Assembly: GCF_963662255.1 (NCBI RefSeq)
Contig: NC_085047.1
Location: forward strand, 107,998,181-108,062,180
Direction of reading: 5' to 3'
DNA: 64,000 nt
From: Cinclus cinclus
Lineage: Eukaryota; Chordata; Aves; Passeriformes; Cinclidae
The notes beneath the pieces were generated by a model. The model was not told the origin of the DNA and did not search any database. It saw only the letters and a program-made list of their open reading frames with translations. Positions 49,701-62,391 of this stretch are shown here, in pieces. The translations under genes were made by a program, and so were the position numbers. Position 1 is the stretch's first letter. Every line of letters begins with the position of its first letter.

Positions 49701-52700
49701 TTCTCTAAAGCCTTGATTGGGCTTTTGGGAAAAACATCTTGTATTTCATCTAAATAAGCCTCTGTGATATCTGAATCATAGTTTTCATTTCAGAAAGTTA
49801 CTTATACAGGAAAAAATGCACACTAGGTATTAAATGAATCCAAATCAAACCAAAACCCTCAAAAACTAACAATACCAACCTACTCCTTTAATCAGAATAT
49901 GGAAGTCACTGTGTTTTTCATTACTGAACAAGCAAATACTTTTTCTTTGGTACCCTGGAGTATTAACAGGTGGCCATAGCCCCTAGCTGCATGAAACTAC
50001 CATATGCTACAGAGATCAAAATTAATAAACTAACAGTAAAATGTGCCAGTTTGTTGTGCTTGCATTTAATTTTAATTTTCTTCTTGGTGTTTTCATTACT
50101 GAAAAGACATATTTAGTGTGTGCCTTTATATCAATAACTCAAATCTTCAATTGTTTTTTTGCCTCATACCAGGTAAACACATGTACAGAAATGTATTTTG
50201 GACACTACATTGCAAAATACCAGTGCATTCGTACTCCTCTATGACTCTGCTAGAACATTAACAGTTCTTTAAGGACTTCTTAGCATATAGTTTAAGGACT
50301 TAACAGTGGAAAATTTAAGAAATTTCCTCTGACATAAGATTATGTGCACAATAAAAAATTATCTGAATCTCATTTAACTGTACAAATTCATTTCTTGCTA
50401 AATGCTAATCAGCCAGAACAAAGCATCACATACAATCTTCTGCTTCCTTCTCTACTTGGCACCTTTAATGGGTCTTTACAAAATTCTCTTCATTTTCCTC
50501 CAGAAAAACTGTTAATAATTGGCAAAGAAAGCCACTGGTGTAAATACTAGATGAATATGGAAACCACAAAGCATTATTTCATGTGGAGCAAATGAGCAGA
50601 GGTGCCGCCAAATATAAACAGGCAATGCTTATCCTACTCCTCAGAGAGCCCCAGCGTTGGCTCCTAAATTGAAACATCTGCCAAAAAACGACACAAAATT
50701 CTGTGTCCAGAACCAGGAGGAAAACACTGTCCATATTGTAGACCATTTGCATGACAATTATGGCCTTGAATCAGTAACCTTCTATTCATGTGAGTAATCA
50801 GTACTCCAGTGAGTGGTTTTACTGACTCCTCAGCCTGACTCTTGCACACAGAGGCACTGTAGAAGGGTTTTGTCCTACTGACTGGGGTGACTGCCAAGAC
50901 TTACAGGGTCCAGCACAAGCTTTATATTGAAGTTACATCATCTCTGACCCTGTGTAAAAATAGGGTCTTGACCCCTCCAGAGCATTTCCCAATAGCAGCC
51001 CCAGCTGTCCTCTCTCCAGACGTTTCTGGGAGGAACTCTGCTCTGTTGGCTAACCTCCTTTCAGCTGCTCATGGGCTGTGCTGCTTATAGCAAGAAGTTC
51101 TGACAACTCTGTACATCCTTTTGACCTTCACCTTGCAGATTTATTACCTTGCTCTCAGGGCTGGTGCACCTTGATGCTGGGAAGAGCAGCCTGCTCTGGG
51201 TTAGGGGCAGGTTACAAACAACTGCACAGTAGTGGCAGGGAGAGGTAAGGTTATCATCTGGCTCCAGGGATGTTCCCTCTTATATATAGCACTGAAACAA
51301 TGAACGAAAATAGCAGAATTCTCCGATTTTTTTCTTTCTACCTTATTCCTACAACCTCCCAACTACTGTGGAAAACACAGAGCCCTTTATGACAGACCCT
51401 TCCTCAATGCCTTTTTCTCCCCATTTCTCAAAGGCTAGGAGAGAAGGAGCAGAGGCAGTGCTGTTAATCCTTCCTTAAAGTACTGACTGAAACCAACTGA
51501 AATCGATGGGAAATCTTTCAGTAATTTTAACAGACTCAGATCACAGTTCTCAGCAGACATGAGCTGTCTCCAGCACATCATCCTGGAGAAAAGAGACAGA
51601 CAGGCAGAAGTGCAGCCTGCTTCCTGCTCAGGTAGGGTTGGTGTCAGCTGAATCAGAATTGCTCAGACCCAGGACATGCTGGCAACTTCAAAGGCATAAC
51701 AGAAAACAAAGAAAATAGCTCACATACTAATCTAGTTTGTCAATATGCATGGACTTCATTGAATTTTGTGATTCATGCCTCCAAACACAGGACTTTTTTT
51801 TTTCCCCCTGAAAGAGATTGTTTTGATGTTTTCTAAATAAAGCATCTTCATGTTTAATTTCCAAATGACACTTCAAAGCTAAATGAATTATATCACTGGA
51901 AAGCTTTTCCATAAGGAGCTTTTCAAAGGATGCCAATTCTTGATTTTTGCAGGAAGAGAAAAAAATTACCTTTTTCCACATTCCATTTTTTTTATTGCAT
52001 GATGCAGCCAGCATATGATTTTAAGTAAAATATTTATATACTACATCGCAGTCATTTGGTTAAAAAAATGGAAAGACATCTCTTCACCTATGACACATCA
52101 AAACTTTTGAGAAAACACTAAAATAGGAACCTAATCCCTTAATTATTACTCGGGAAGAAGTAAAATCAAATGCAAGTTTTACTCAAGAGAAGGCAGAAGA
52201 ATGAGGCTATAAACTATATATGGCTTTTCCTCTGTCAAGCCACTCCTAATTTTTATCCCTTGTTTTCATTTTGCCTTATTCTTAGTTTCACAGTTGCTCA
52301 GTGTAAGCTTTATTATCATTGATATATACCAGAATGTTCTTATGAAGCTGTAAGATCACAATACAATTCTGCCAATCTAAATATTTTTTTTTTATGTAGA
52401 ACCAGGTTAATGCTCAGTCTGTAAAATAATACCAGTACTAATGGTTAATACAATTTAAATAGCCAAAAGACCATAAAGAAACCCAGTTCAGAATAAGATG
52501 TTCTGGAGAAAGCATCTTCCAATATTTCAGCCTTGCAGATCTATTTCAATTAACATTTGAGGAGATCTGAGACATCATAAAATAAAAGTAAGTACTAAGT
52601 TTCCAAGAAACATAAACTGAACTGTAATTCCATTGCACATGAACATATTCCATCTTCTCAAAGAGCTGAACTGTGGTTTGCAGTATTGGCAGGAGGCACT

Positions 52701-53130
52701 CTTATAATAACATTATATGCATACTGCAGTTCCCTTGATGTCTTTCATATTTTTTCATAAACAAAATTACAGTGACAGTGCAGTTCATTACAGGAGGTTT
52801 CATTAAAGAACTGGTTTATTTTAAGAGAACAGCAGCAAAGAACTGTCTTAAGGGATGGAGCCAAGTAAAAGGTCTGATTATGCCTCCATGAAAATCAGGC
52901 AGAAATTATGCAGGATTTTGACACTGTAACACAGGAAAATCCTCTGAAGAGACACAGAGAACAAACTGTTCCACTGTGACATGCATTAATAAGCAGGTGC
53001 AGCCCTGTCAAGTTGTTGCAGGGTGACAAGTTTGTCCCTCCTGAGACCTGGCTTCCCACTCTCAATCAGGGCTGGCAGTGCACCAGCTCCAGCCCCCAGT
53101 GCTGGAGGAGGGACCCCGAGGGGGATCACA
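46715..53130. other. Gene-free stretch with one GC-rich block
   Basis: Nothing recognisable as an exon or transposon. A GC-rich block lies at about 49240-49545. The remainder is AT-rich, with short homopolymers and open frames that look like chance. Confidence 0.55.
49240..49545. other. GC-rich block of unknown nature
   Basis: About 300 bases are clearly richer in G and C than the flanks and contain a (CTG)5-like run near 49318 and many GCCAG/CTGGC words. Open frames of 80 to 135 codons overlap on both strands, which is expected from such composition. CpG pairs are fewer than base content would give, so it does not look like a CpG island. It may be an old repeat I do not recognise. Confidence 0.5.
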
Positions 53131-53666
53131 AATCACAGAATGGGTTGCACTGGAAGGGACCTAAAAGATCATCTACTTCCAACCCCCTTGCCATGGGCAG
53201 GAGTGCTACTCACTAGATCAGACGCTCAGGGACCCATCCAGCCTGGCATTGAACACTTCCAGGGATGGGTCATCCACAGCTCCTCTGGGCAACCTGTTCA
53301 GTGTCTCACCATGCTCAAGTAAAGGATTTCTTCTTAATATCTAATCTAAATCCACCTTCTTTCTATTTAATGCCAGTCCCTCTTGTCCTATCACTACACA
53401 CTCTTGTAAAATGTCTCTTCAGCTCTCCTGCAGATCCCTTTAGGCACCTGATGGTGCTCTAAGCCTCCTCAGAGTCTTTTCTTCTCCAGGCTGAACAACC
53501 CCAACCACCTCTGCTGCAGCAGAGGTGCTCCAGCCTTCTGACCCTCTTCACGACCTTCCTCTGGACTCTCTCCAACAGGTTTCCATCCTTCTTAAGTTGG
53601 GGGCCCCAGAGCTGGACACAGTGCTTCAGGTGGGGTCTCACGAGAACAAAACAGAGGAGGAGAAGC
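53131..53666 (-). mobile_element. CR1 LINE 3' end, minus strand
   Basis: Reading the plus strand, the copy opens with AATCACAGAATGGGTTGCAC, which is the complement of the CR1 tail. It passes through GGGACCTAAAAGATCATCTA, CAGGGATGGGTCATCCACAG, GGGCAACCTGTTCAGTG and CTTCTCCAGGCTGAACAACC, and reaches GGGGCCCCAGAGCTGGACAC near 53600 before it is cut off. On the minus strand, a 71-codon frame (53459-53674) keeps a recognisable CR1 ORF2 C-terminal segment, with [20 protein letters not shown] and RLEHL. It then stops early, so the protein is not functional. With 5' truncation this is a typical dead copy, and among the better preserved ones here. Confidence 0.92.
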
Positions 53667-56102
53667 TGTGCCAAGGTGCAGCAACTGGGAAACAGGAGTT
53701 TTCCTTTGTTCTACCAGAGTGGGTGAAAAGCCACCATGCAGCCCACCCATCTTCTCTTGCTATCAGGGCTGCAGCTGGCTCTGCAAAAAGCAGTAAAGTG
53801 GGGTCTCTCAGCAATTTCTCTATTTCTCTTTCCCATGTCAGTAAGACCAGTTCCTAGAAAACACCACTGTCTTCTGAGTGACTGGCAATTTTTTTCATTT
53901 TTTTTCTCAGTCCACCACTTTTCTTTCACAAAAAATAATCACCAGTTTGGGATTAATCAACTAAAATGTCACCTTGTTGCTCAGAGTTTTCAAAAACATA
54001 ATCCAAATAGATGTGATATGGTAGTTTTTGTAACTGTGTTCCTCAGTCAAATCAGATATGCTGTCTCCTGTTGTCAATGCAATTTACCTCCCTTGTATAT
54101 AGTGCTAAGACAAGACACAATCAACACCATCTATGACTTCAGGCAATGGGCTGATGGAAGAGTAATTTCTCATTTTACTTTTTTGTTGACAGTATTTTCA
54201 CTGTACTCTCTGGAATGACAGCTTTGAGGTATCTGTGATAAAAATATACAGTCAAGAGATTTACTGGCTCAAAAATACCTTACTGTCAGAAAAACTGGTT
54301 CCAGCATTCCAAAATCCTATTTTTAATCTTCCTCCAGAAGGCAAACATAATTGCCCTTTTCTACCTGGGCTCTGACAAAGTAGCCAAAGCCACACTCAGA
54401 AAGAGCATCTCCCTGCTATCATTTCCCCTTTAGGCAGAGGCAGTGGTTGAGTACAGTGACCTCTCCTCTTGTATGAAGTCCAGACACTCTGGGCTGTCTG
54501 TAACCAAGCCAGCAACACAGGACACCAAGCTATTACCCCTGACTTATGACCATAACATCTCTTAAATGTGAGGTCCTTCCAGGTTGTTATCTTTCCTTTC
54601 AACAACTTCAATGAAAAAGAATAGAGAGGGGACTTAGGACAGATTTTCATCACTCCCTGTGGTTGTCAGACAATTTTCCTTTATTGACACTATGAATACA
54701 AAACTCACTGTGGTTTCTGAAACATGTTTAATGCATGATATATTAAGAGCTGTAGAAAACACAATATTAAAATTCTAACATGAAAAATTATGCCATTATG
54801 GCTCATTACATTCTCTGTTGCAGCCATCTGAACTGTGAGAAACGCACTGTCATCCTGTCATCTACTTCTATAAGATCTGTGATCATGTTGCACATGATGT
54901 CATTTATTTCACAGCTATAAGGAAGATAAAGTCTTCAAGTTCTGAAGTGGATCATAAATGTTTGCTACTGGTCACCTGAGAAGAGCACTCAAATCTAGAC
55001 CTGCAGAATCAAAAAACCCCAAAGCAACTCAAAAATCAAAAACAATCAACACAAAGCATTACATACACAGTGGGATTTCTATTTCCAATAACAGTAGTTT
55101 ATCTTGTACATTTATCCAAAATACTTATACATTCACATCATCTTGAAAGAAAATGTGACATTTTCTGTCAACTCCAGACAGTTCTGGTAGCATTTCTAAC
55201 AGAGCTTTAAAAACACAGGTATCATCAAAACTCTACCAAGAATCTCATCACAGAACATCGGAACTTCTCTTTCAATGTTTTTTCCCTGCTGCTATATTTG
55301 CCTACCATTTGATTATGAAAAGTTCACATATTGCTGGAGGTTTACCACAGATACAGCTTTTACTTAAAAGTGTTCATTGAAAACACCTGGTAGGTATTAC
55401 AATGATCTAGCATAATCTGCCAGAAAAGCAGAAGTCTGAATTCAAAGTCCATGCAAAAATACCTGGAAATGCCATAGGCTTTCAATATCTCTGTAAACCA
55501 TATAAATTTAAATCTTCTACTTAATAAACATTTTCTGATTTAAAAACCGTTTATTGCCTCTGACCACTCCTACAAAAGCAGTAAAATGCCATGAATTATA
55601 GGTATGCTGATGTTAAGACAGACCTTTCCTTTATATTAAAATACTGTAATAAAAAGTCCCAGTTTTAACATGATGACTTTCAGAAAGCAACCTTACATTT
55701 TGGTATCTGCACCATTGCTGCCATTTATTTTGCATCACCGTTTCATTTTACAGAAACAAAATTAACTTAGATCCTTAATGGAACTGCCTGAAGACTGTCC
55801 CCTTCTCCAATATATAATATTAATAAAAGACGATCACTGAAACCAGCCTGGAATATTTGGCTGAGAAACCCGGAGTGAACTGCATATCTTGGATATCTCT
55901 CTGGATATCTTGGAGGGGGCTGCCTTAGAATTATGTAGCAGTGGTAATCCTCAAGCACATCATCCCTGCTTTGTGGAACCCTCAGATTGAGTAAAGCAGA
56001 AGGCTGTCAGGTCAGGAAAACTTCCCAGAGTTATTGCTTTCCTTATAACAACAAAACAAAAAAACACTTTCAGAGCCATAAAACACATATTTTCCCATAA
56101 GG
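53667..56102. other. Gene-free stretch, nothing recognised
   Basis: AT-rich DNA between two CR1 copies. The 160-codon plus-strand frame at 53736-54218 is rich in F, S and L and resembles no family I know. A locally repeated GGATATCT word occurs at about 55888-55912. Confidence 0.55.
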
Positions 56103-56478
56103 AAAGAGCCAGGGCTGAAGAGAAGGCTCCAGGGAGACAACATTGCAACCTTCCAGCGCCTAAAGGGGGCTATGGAAAGGAGGGACAGGGACTTTTTAAT
56201 GGGCAGGGAGTGACAGGACATGGGACAATGGTTTTAAAGTGAAAGAGGGTGTCAGGTTTAGATTTGACTTTAGAAATAATTTCTTTACTCAGATGGTGGT
56301 GAGGCAGTGGAGTTTGTCCAGAGAAGTTCTGGATGCCCCATCCCTGGAAAGTCCAAGGCCAGGCTGGATGGAGCCCGGAGCAACTTGATCCAGGTAGTGG
56401 CATCCCTACCAAGGGCAGGGGTATTGGGGTTGGAATTACAGGATCTTTAAGGTCCCTTCCAACCCAAGCCTTTCTATG
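56103..56478 (+). mobile_element. CR1 LINE 3' end, plus strand
   Basis: The copy shows AGAAGGCTCCAGGGAGACAAC (part, 56121), GCAACCTTCCAGCGCC (56145), GGTTTAGATTTGACTTTAG (56254), AATTTCTTTACTCAGATGG-like sequence (56279), TTCTGGATGCCCCATCCCTGG (part, 56327), AAGGCCAGGCTGGATGGAGC (56355) and TTTAAGGTCCCTTCCAACCC (56446), ending TTTCTATGA at 56471-56479. This is the full expected order from the end of ORF2 to the 3' terminus. The copy is fairly well preserved, 5'-truncated and non-coding. It leads directly into an A-rich tract. Confidence 0.92.
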
Positions 56479-56612
56479 AAAAGAAAAAAAAACAAAAAAA
56501 CAACAAAAAAAAAAAAAAAAAAAAAACAAAAAAAAACACCCCACAAAGAAACAAGCAAAAAAAATTAAAAAATCACAACAACAACGACAAAAAAATAACA
56601 CCACAAAACCAC
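56479..56612 (+). repeat. A-rich tract following the CR1 end
   Basis: About 130 bases of A-runs broken by C and a few other bases begin exactly where the CR1 3' motif ends. Bird CR1 tails normally consist of short TTCTATGA-type repeats and not poly-A, so this tract either grew from the A-run at the CR1 end or was already present at the target. Phenylalanine-rich minus-strand frames across it are artefacts. Confidence 0.85.
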
Positions 56613-59357
56613 CCTTTTCCTAAAATAGCAACCTTTGTATCCAACCAGTTTTCTAGCTCCCACAGTGGATACAATGATGAAGATCGGCACTCTGATTATT
56701 TTGTTTTTGCACTATTTTTTTCCATATCTATGGAGGGAAGGCAGTTCTCAGGTAAACCTATACACCTTTTTTGAGGAGACATGGTCACGACTTCCAGTGG
56801 ACAGCCTGAGGCAGGACACAGAAGCCAATAATGGCCAGAGAAAGGAACCATTCCTCACATTTGGTCTTCCAGGCTGCCAGTCCCGGCCTCTTTCCTCACT
56901 GTTCACACTGCCAGCTCCATGCCCAGAGGCAGACATCTGAAAAGGACAGTTTTATACACGACACAGAAATCATCATTAAAGAAACTGCACAAATGTGCCT
57001 TCTCAAAAGGTATCTCTAGCTAATGCAACAGGAGTACTTTATTGGGTCAGACTGTACTAAGCAGTTTCCTGTAATTTCGCTCTTTTAATGCACTCTTTGG
57101 GCATTCTGGAGGGGTGAGAGGAGGGAAGTGAACTACTTAAAGCACAACAATATTTACAACACATTCTTTTTTTAAAAACATCACAACCTTTAAAAATACT
57201 TAAAGTTATATTCCAAGTCAAGTTTCCTGAAGTTATTCCTTTTCTGAGACCAGCAAATGTTTCAGGTCTGGAGGGCGAGCATGCAGCACCAGTACATTTC
57301 TGATTCATTAGTTAGCTTTTCTCTGCAGGATTTAGATTGACATCTATTGGCCTAACTTGCGACACAATGGCCCAGTTCTTCAAATGTCAAGTCCATCGTT
57401 CCTGCTTTGTCAAGATTCCCCTGGTGCAGCAGCTTCAGACTCGGTGTTTTAAAGCAAAATAGTCCAGTTTAGCTTCCTAAGCTGAGCCTAGGGATGTGAA
57501 AACAATGTTTACATTATTTCCCACTTTTTATTCATAGCATATAAAAGATGAAAGCCAAGGATTATGTCATCAATCTTTAAAAAGGACAACAAAAACTGAA
57601 GAGCACTAAGCTGAGACTTGATGCTTTGTTAGTCAACTGATTCAGGTCAAATAATTATTGGCACGGACAGTAAAGACACATTTATTTACAGGAACTTAAT
57701 TAGAACATACTTTTTAATGTAAGTTAAATTAAATCTAATTTCCCTCTGCTTAGATGTGTACAGATCACATGTACACAGAATCGAGTTGCACATCTTTATT
57801 CAACTACCCTTTCTTCCATTCCCCTCCCCCTCACAAAATTCCTGTATGCAAACTGCAAAGACTGCAAAGCTCCAGACTATCATAATTACAAGAATGTACA
57901 CATCCCTTCCATCACAGAATAATAGATGGCTATCTCAATATCATTTGTGAGTAAAACCATGAACCAAACCACAAGTTTGGTGTGGTTTTATTGGGTGCTT
58001 TTGGCCATAAAATGCACATAAAGAGTCTTCTACCAGAGATTTGGAACGGACTAATTTAATTATTCAATGCTTAACTTTTAGGAAGAGGCTGCAGATACAT
58101 CATTACTGTATTTATTAGAATAGGCTAATAGGCATGGAGGATATATTCATGTACTTTGGCTTTTCTCAGGCAGTATAAAATGTACTTCTCAAAAAGGTTT
58201 ACTACTACTAAAATTAGTAGATCCTTTTCCTAAAGCTCAGGGACATGCAACCTTCAAATTTCATTTGGGTCATGTGAAAGGAGCAAAAGGAAATTCAGAA
58301 AATTATATAGAAGCAGAGCCCTTCCTTAGCCACTAGCAAATTAGTGTCAAATATGTTTTCTGGCTTTGTTTCCTCTCTGGAGAAGACAGAAGTAATATTT
58401 CTATAACCCGACCAAGTTCCTTTAGATCCTGAGTTAATCCTAAAAAAACTCCAACTTTAAATGTCAAGGTAAACATTAAACAATATATTTTTTAAAAAGT
58501 GCTATTAGTTTTTACACTGTTTTAGAGCTTCTTATGGACAAATAACATTCTTCATCCCTTTCCTTTTGCACACAGACTGGTCACATACTTTCAGTACCAT
58601 GAGCTTCAGATAAGAACAGGTTCATAAAATCACAATTGCCTCAAAAAGCATCAACCTTCACCTACAATAGCAACCAGTTCAATCCTCTGACTCTTGCCAG
58701 AAACCCAGGTATTTATTATTGCTGCATTTTGCTCACTTCATGGATACCCATTATGGCATGCTGTCAAAAGCTGAAGTGTTGTACTAAAAAATCTTACAGC
58801 CCTTCATATTAAAGGTGCCTCCATGCAGCTTTTAAAACCTCTGAGCTGAAGATGGCAACTCCTAATTTGAGAACTTTACACCTCACTAATTGTAGAATCA
58901 AATATCTCAGAATACTCTGACCTCAATAGAACTGACTTAACCAATTTGTCACAAAACCAGGGAGTACAGCTACAAGAAGCAGTTCATTGTTCCATTTAAT
59001 TTAATTAACCGCTTTCAGATGCAGCTAATGCTTTGCAAACTGTTGTCTTTGTGCTCTTAAAATTTTAGAGTCAAAGTTATGCTCATGTCACTGCTGCATA
59101 TTACTTAATTTTTTCTGAGTTTCAAGAAAAGAAAACAGGTTTTATATCATTTTTCTATAAAATGTAAATGGAAGTTGCTACTGTTTCTTGTAATAAATTT
59201 ATAAACCATAGAGATGCTTTTTATAAAACCCAAGCCATTTTTCATGTAGTCATGGAAAATCAGTGTCATGCCTATACTTACCATGTGCCATCTGTAAAAC
59301 TGTAATAAGAAGCAGCAGGCTGTACTCTCTGCCTGACCAACAAGGGGCCTGAATTCA
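56613..59357. other. Gene-free stretch, nothing recognised
   Basis: AT-rich DNA with no exon, repeat family or simple repeat of note. Short open frames on both strands show no known domain. Confidence 0.55.
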
Positions 59358-59512
59358 GGAAATTTACAGTTATTTTGGTTATAGTGTGGTGCTAATAACT
59401 CCAGGGTCATAGGTTTGGTTCCCATATGGGCCATTCACTTCATAATTAAGACTCAGTGATCCCTGTGGAATCCTTTCCAAATCCAAATATTCTGTATAAT
59501 TTTGTGAATTGA
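59358..59512 (+). mobile_element. tRNA-Ile-derived SINE with CR1-like tail (TguSINE1 type)
   Basis: The head (59358-59433) reads as a decayed tRNA-Ile. It has a damaged box A region with TTGGTTATAG (59376), GTGGTGCTAATAAC over the anticodon arm (59387), AGGGTCATAGG, a box B of GGTTTGGTTCCC (59411-59423) and TATGGGCCA closing the acceptor arm (59425-59433). It is followed by TTCACTTC, GACTCAGTGATCCCTGTGG (59450) and CAAATATTCTGTATAATTTTGTGA (part, 59483), which is the tail known from CR1 3' ends. A tRNA-Ile head joined to this tail is the design of TguSINE1, described from passerine birds. The copy would have depended on CR1 proteins to move. Many substitutions, including in box A, show it is old and inactive. 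It is not a functional tRNA gene. Confidence 0.85.
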
Positions 59513-61714
59513 GTCAAGAAATACTAACAAGACCAGGACCCAAACAACTCTAGTCAGATCAGTCAGAGGTGAAACCCTTCCAGCAGTGACCTCCTTGGCT
59601 GTCCAAAGTTACTTCACAAGAAGCTCCTTGCACCATACATCTGCACAATGCAACATTTTATGCCAACACTTCAAACATCTGAAAATTACCATGTTAGGGG
59701 CCACATTGCCTTCACTCCTGACTGACACCAACCATTTTTGCCCTGGGTGCCAGGGAGAGCCATGGGTCAGCTGGGTCTTCCTAGGCAGGATGGACAGCAG
59801 GACCTCAAGGGGAGAGGACTGACCCTCTTATCCCTAAGTCACACCTCTTGAGGGCCTTGGAAAAGAGGTCAGTTTTCACCCCGGCTTCACTTTACCAGAA
59901 AATCTTACTTACATCAGTCTTAACAGGCTCTTAAACCCCACGACATTTATAAACAAAAAACACTGATTAACATTTTCAAGTAGTGGAACAGAACTGGAGG
60001 ATTTATTTTTCCTCCCAATAAAATTGTTGCTTCACATGAAAATATGCTTAAAGACAAGGCTTTTTGTAGCTATTTAATCTTCCCCCTACATCTGTTGGGT
60101 CTCACCATCTTTGATGAAGACAAATACATTTTAACATAGGCATAACCACACAGAATAAACCCACTGCAACAGTGCAAACTGTAAGTACTTTGATAGAAGG
60201 TATGATAATTTTTTACCTCTCCGTACCAAGAAGCATGTTTCCACTTATCTTTCCAAGTATTTCCACTCGATACTCTGCCTTATCCTTAAGATCAAAGTCA
60301 AGAATGTTGAACCACTGGTAAAGGTGGGACAGTGAGGAACAAGGGGCATAAAGAGACACACAGGAGGCTCAGGCTGGATCTCAGGTGGAGAATCCCTGGG
60401 GGCTGCCCCACAAGGCTGAAGGTTCCTGGGGTGCAGCCCCACTCATGGAGCACTCAGCCCTGTGCAGCCACTGACCCCTGCTCTGTGAGGCACAAATTAC
60501 CCTAGTTACCCTTCTGGGCCATGATCTTCCCACCATATGCTTGCCACCACATGACTTCACTTCTCAAAATGAAACAACCTTGAGTTGTCAGGTTGTGGAG
60601 TTCATGCTGAGCCCTGCTGCAGGCTCCTCCCTGAAGACACAAGTGAGATTGATTGCACTTGTGATTTGTTCATTTTCACAACTATCTTACCATTAATATC
60701 CCTCTCTCATCCATTTGCAACACCCGATAAGCACACAAAATTGATTATAATGTCCAATTAATCAGGTAAAATCTTCTGGGATACTTTCATAGGCTTTTTT
60801 TTTTTTTCCTTTTTCTTTCAGACTCCCTATCTTCAGAGAGGAAAGGGAAAAACAATAAAAAATTACAACAAATGAGGTTTCAGAAATTAATTAGTTTAAC
60901 AAGAGGTAGAAAAATGTCTAACTTCATCAGGGCTGCTTTGTGCTAGTGTAAGAAATTATGTGGTTGCCTTAATGCAGGTTCTAATTTACGTATCAGAAAG
61001 TGCTATATCTCAAAGTAGATTAAGATAGCTGCATGTTTCAGCTTTAAGTGCTCATCAAGCCAAGAGATAACAGAACTGATGAATGGGACATTTCAGATCC
61101 TTAGAGAAATGAGCACTATTACATAAAAAGTGTGATTTGAATTTGTCTTTCTGCTTAGGCTGTGCGTTCCTAAGAGAATTTATAAATAGAAACAGAACTT
61201 TAAGAATCAAGAGCTGCCAGAGTGCTTTTTCCTTCATCATCTGATCACAAAGCATTGGACTTACACAAATCTATATATCTTACATTGAAATAATCTACAT
61301 GTTTTAGTCACTCCTCCCCAGATCAATTTATTATTGAATAGCAAATGGTAAAGGAAGTTATTATTTCAATTCTGACAAAAATTAGTCTCATGGTCATTAT
61401 CTATAAAAACAGAGAGAAACCAAAGTCCTTTAACTATTAAGAAGATTGAACATACAATAACTCTGTGCTCCAGAGGATGGGAATGCTATGCCACTAGTTT
61501 TTAATAAAGTGGTTTCCACAGACTTAGATTTACAGGTCCAGAAATCAACTACTGATGAATCAATCTGCTTCTCCTGCTGGGATATCAGAACAGACAGGGC
61601 CTCTGTAACTGCAGAACCAGACAGCAATGGCTCTGTTAAGGCAAAGGCTGTGCCATTAGGGGACATTACAGAATATAAGGCTTCATCCAGCCCTGTTCTG
61701 CAGATAGCAGTTTT
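59513..61714. other. Gene-free stretch, nothing recognised
   Basis: No exon or transposon is recognised. About 60300-60480 is somewhat GC-richer. A T-run lies at 60798-60809. The part just before 61715 may be unrecognised sequence of the LTR-like repeat that follows, or unrelated flank. Confidence 0.5.
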
Positions 61715-62391
61715 CACCCTTTCCTCACAGCATTCTCCCGTGTGAGTCCTTCCCACAGCCTGCAGCTCTTCACAAGCTGCTCCCCAGGAGTCTCTCCAGC
61801 AGGATGCAGTCACCAGGAGCAGATTGTTCCAGCTCAGGTCCCCAGAGTGCTCACAAGTGCTGCCAGCCAACCTGCTCCAGGATGGGCTCCTCCCTCCGTG
61901 GGGCCACAGACCCTGCCAGGACCCTGCTCCAGCACAGGATTCCCAAGGGGTCACAGCCTCCTCTGGGCGGCCACCTGCTTTGGTGTGCAGTATTCCATAG
62001 GCCACAGGTACATACTTGCTCCACCATGGACCTCCACACCTGCCTCACCATGGTCTCCAACACGGACAGCTCTGGCGCCTGGAGCACCTTCTCCCTCTCC
62101 TTTTGCACTGACCTTGGTGTCTGCAGGGTGCTGCTCTCACGTATTCTCCCTCCTCTCCCCTCTGGTTGCAATTGCTTCAGCACAGTAACTTTTCTTTCCC
62201 TTTTAACTACATTATCCCCAAGGCACTCCTGCTGTGCCTGATGTTCTCAGCCTTGATCAGAGGCAGGCCCACCCTGGAGCCAGCTGGCATGGGCTCTGTC
62301 AGACACCATGGAAGCTTCTGGCAGCTTCTCACAGAAGCCAGCAACTCTTCAGCTTCCCTGCTGCCACAGCTTTGCCACACAAACCAATACA
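61715..62391 (-). mobile_element. LTR-type endogenous retrovirus repeat fragment, minus strand
   Basis: On the minus strand the fragment starts TGTATTGGTTTGTGTGGC at 62391, running down. It goes through AGAAGCTGCCAGAAGCTTCC (about 62328), a GGGATAATG-like word, CTGCAGACACCAAGGTCAGTG (part, about 62130) and GGTGCTCCAGGCGCCAGAGC. It ends in repeated modules of the form CTGGAGCAG...CTGTG, fading out near 61715. This order matches a high-copy avian LTR-type repeat that I remember, with a TG start. The far end with a poly-A signal and CA terminus is not found, so the copy is truncated or degraded. No viral coding sequence is visible. Long open frames on both strands (for example 191 codons at 61430-62005) come from the GC-rich repeat modules. 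The exact family name is not given because I cannot check it. Confidence 0.6.

Noticed and set aside
53459..53674. Host gene coding for a 71-residue protein
   Set aside because: The peptide is the C-terminal part of CR1 ORF2 with an early stop, inside a 5'-truncated LINE copy.
59358..59433. Functional tRNA-Ile gene
   Set aside because: Box A and stems carry too many changes and it is fused to a CR1-like tail, so it is the head of a SINE.
61430..62005. 191-codon minus-strand open frame
   Set aside because: Much of it lies in the repeated GC-rich modules of the LTR-type fragment, and no protein domain is seen.
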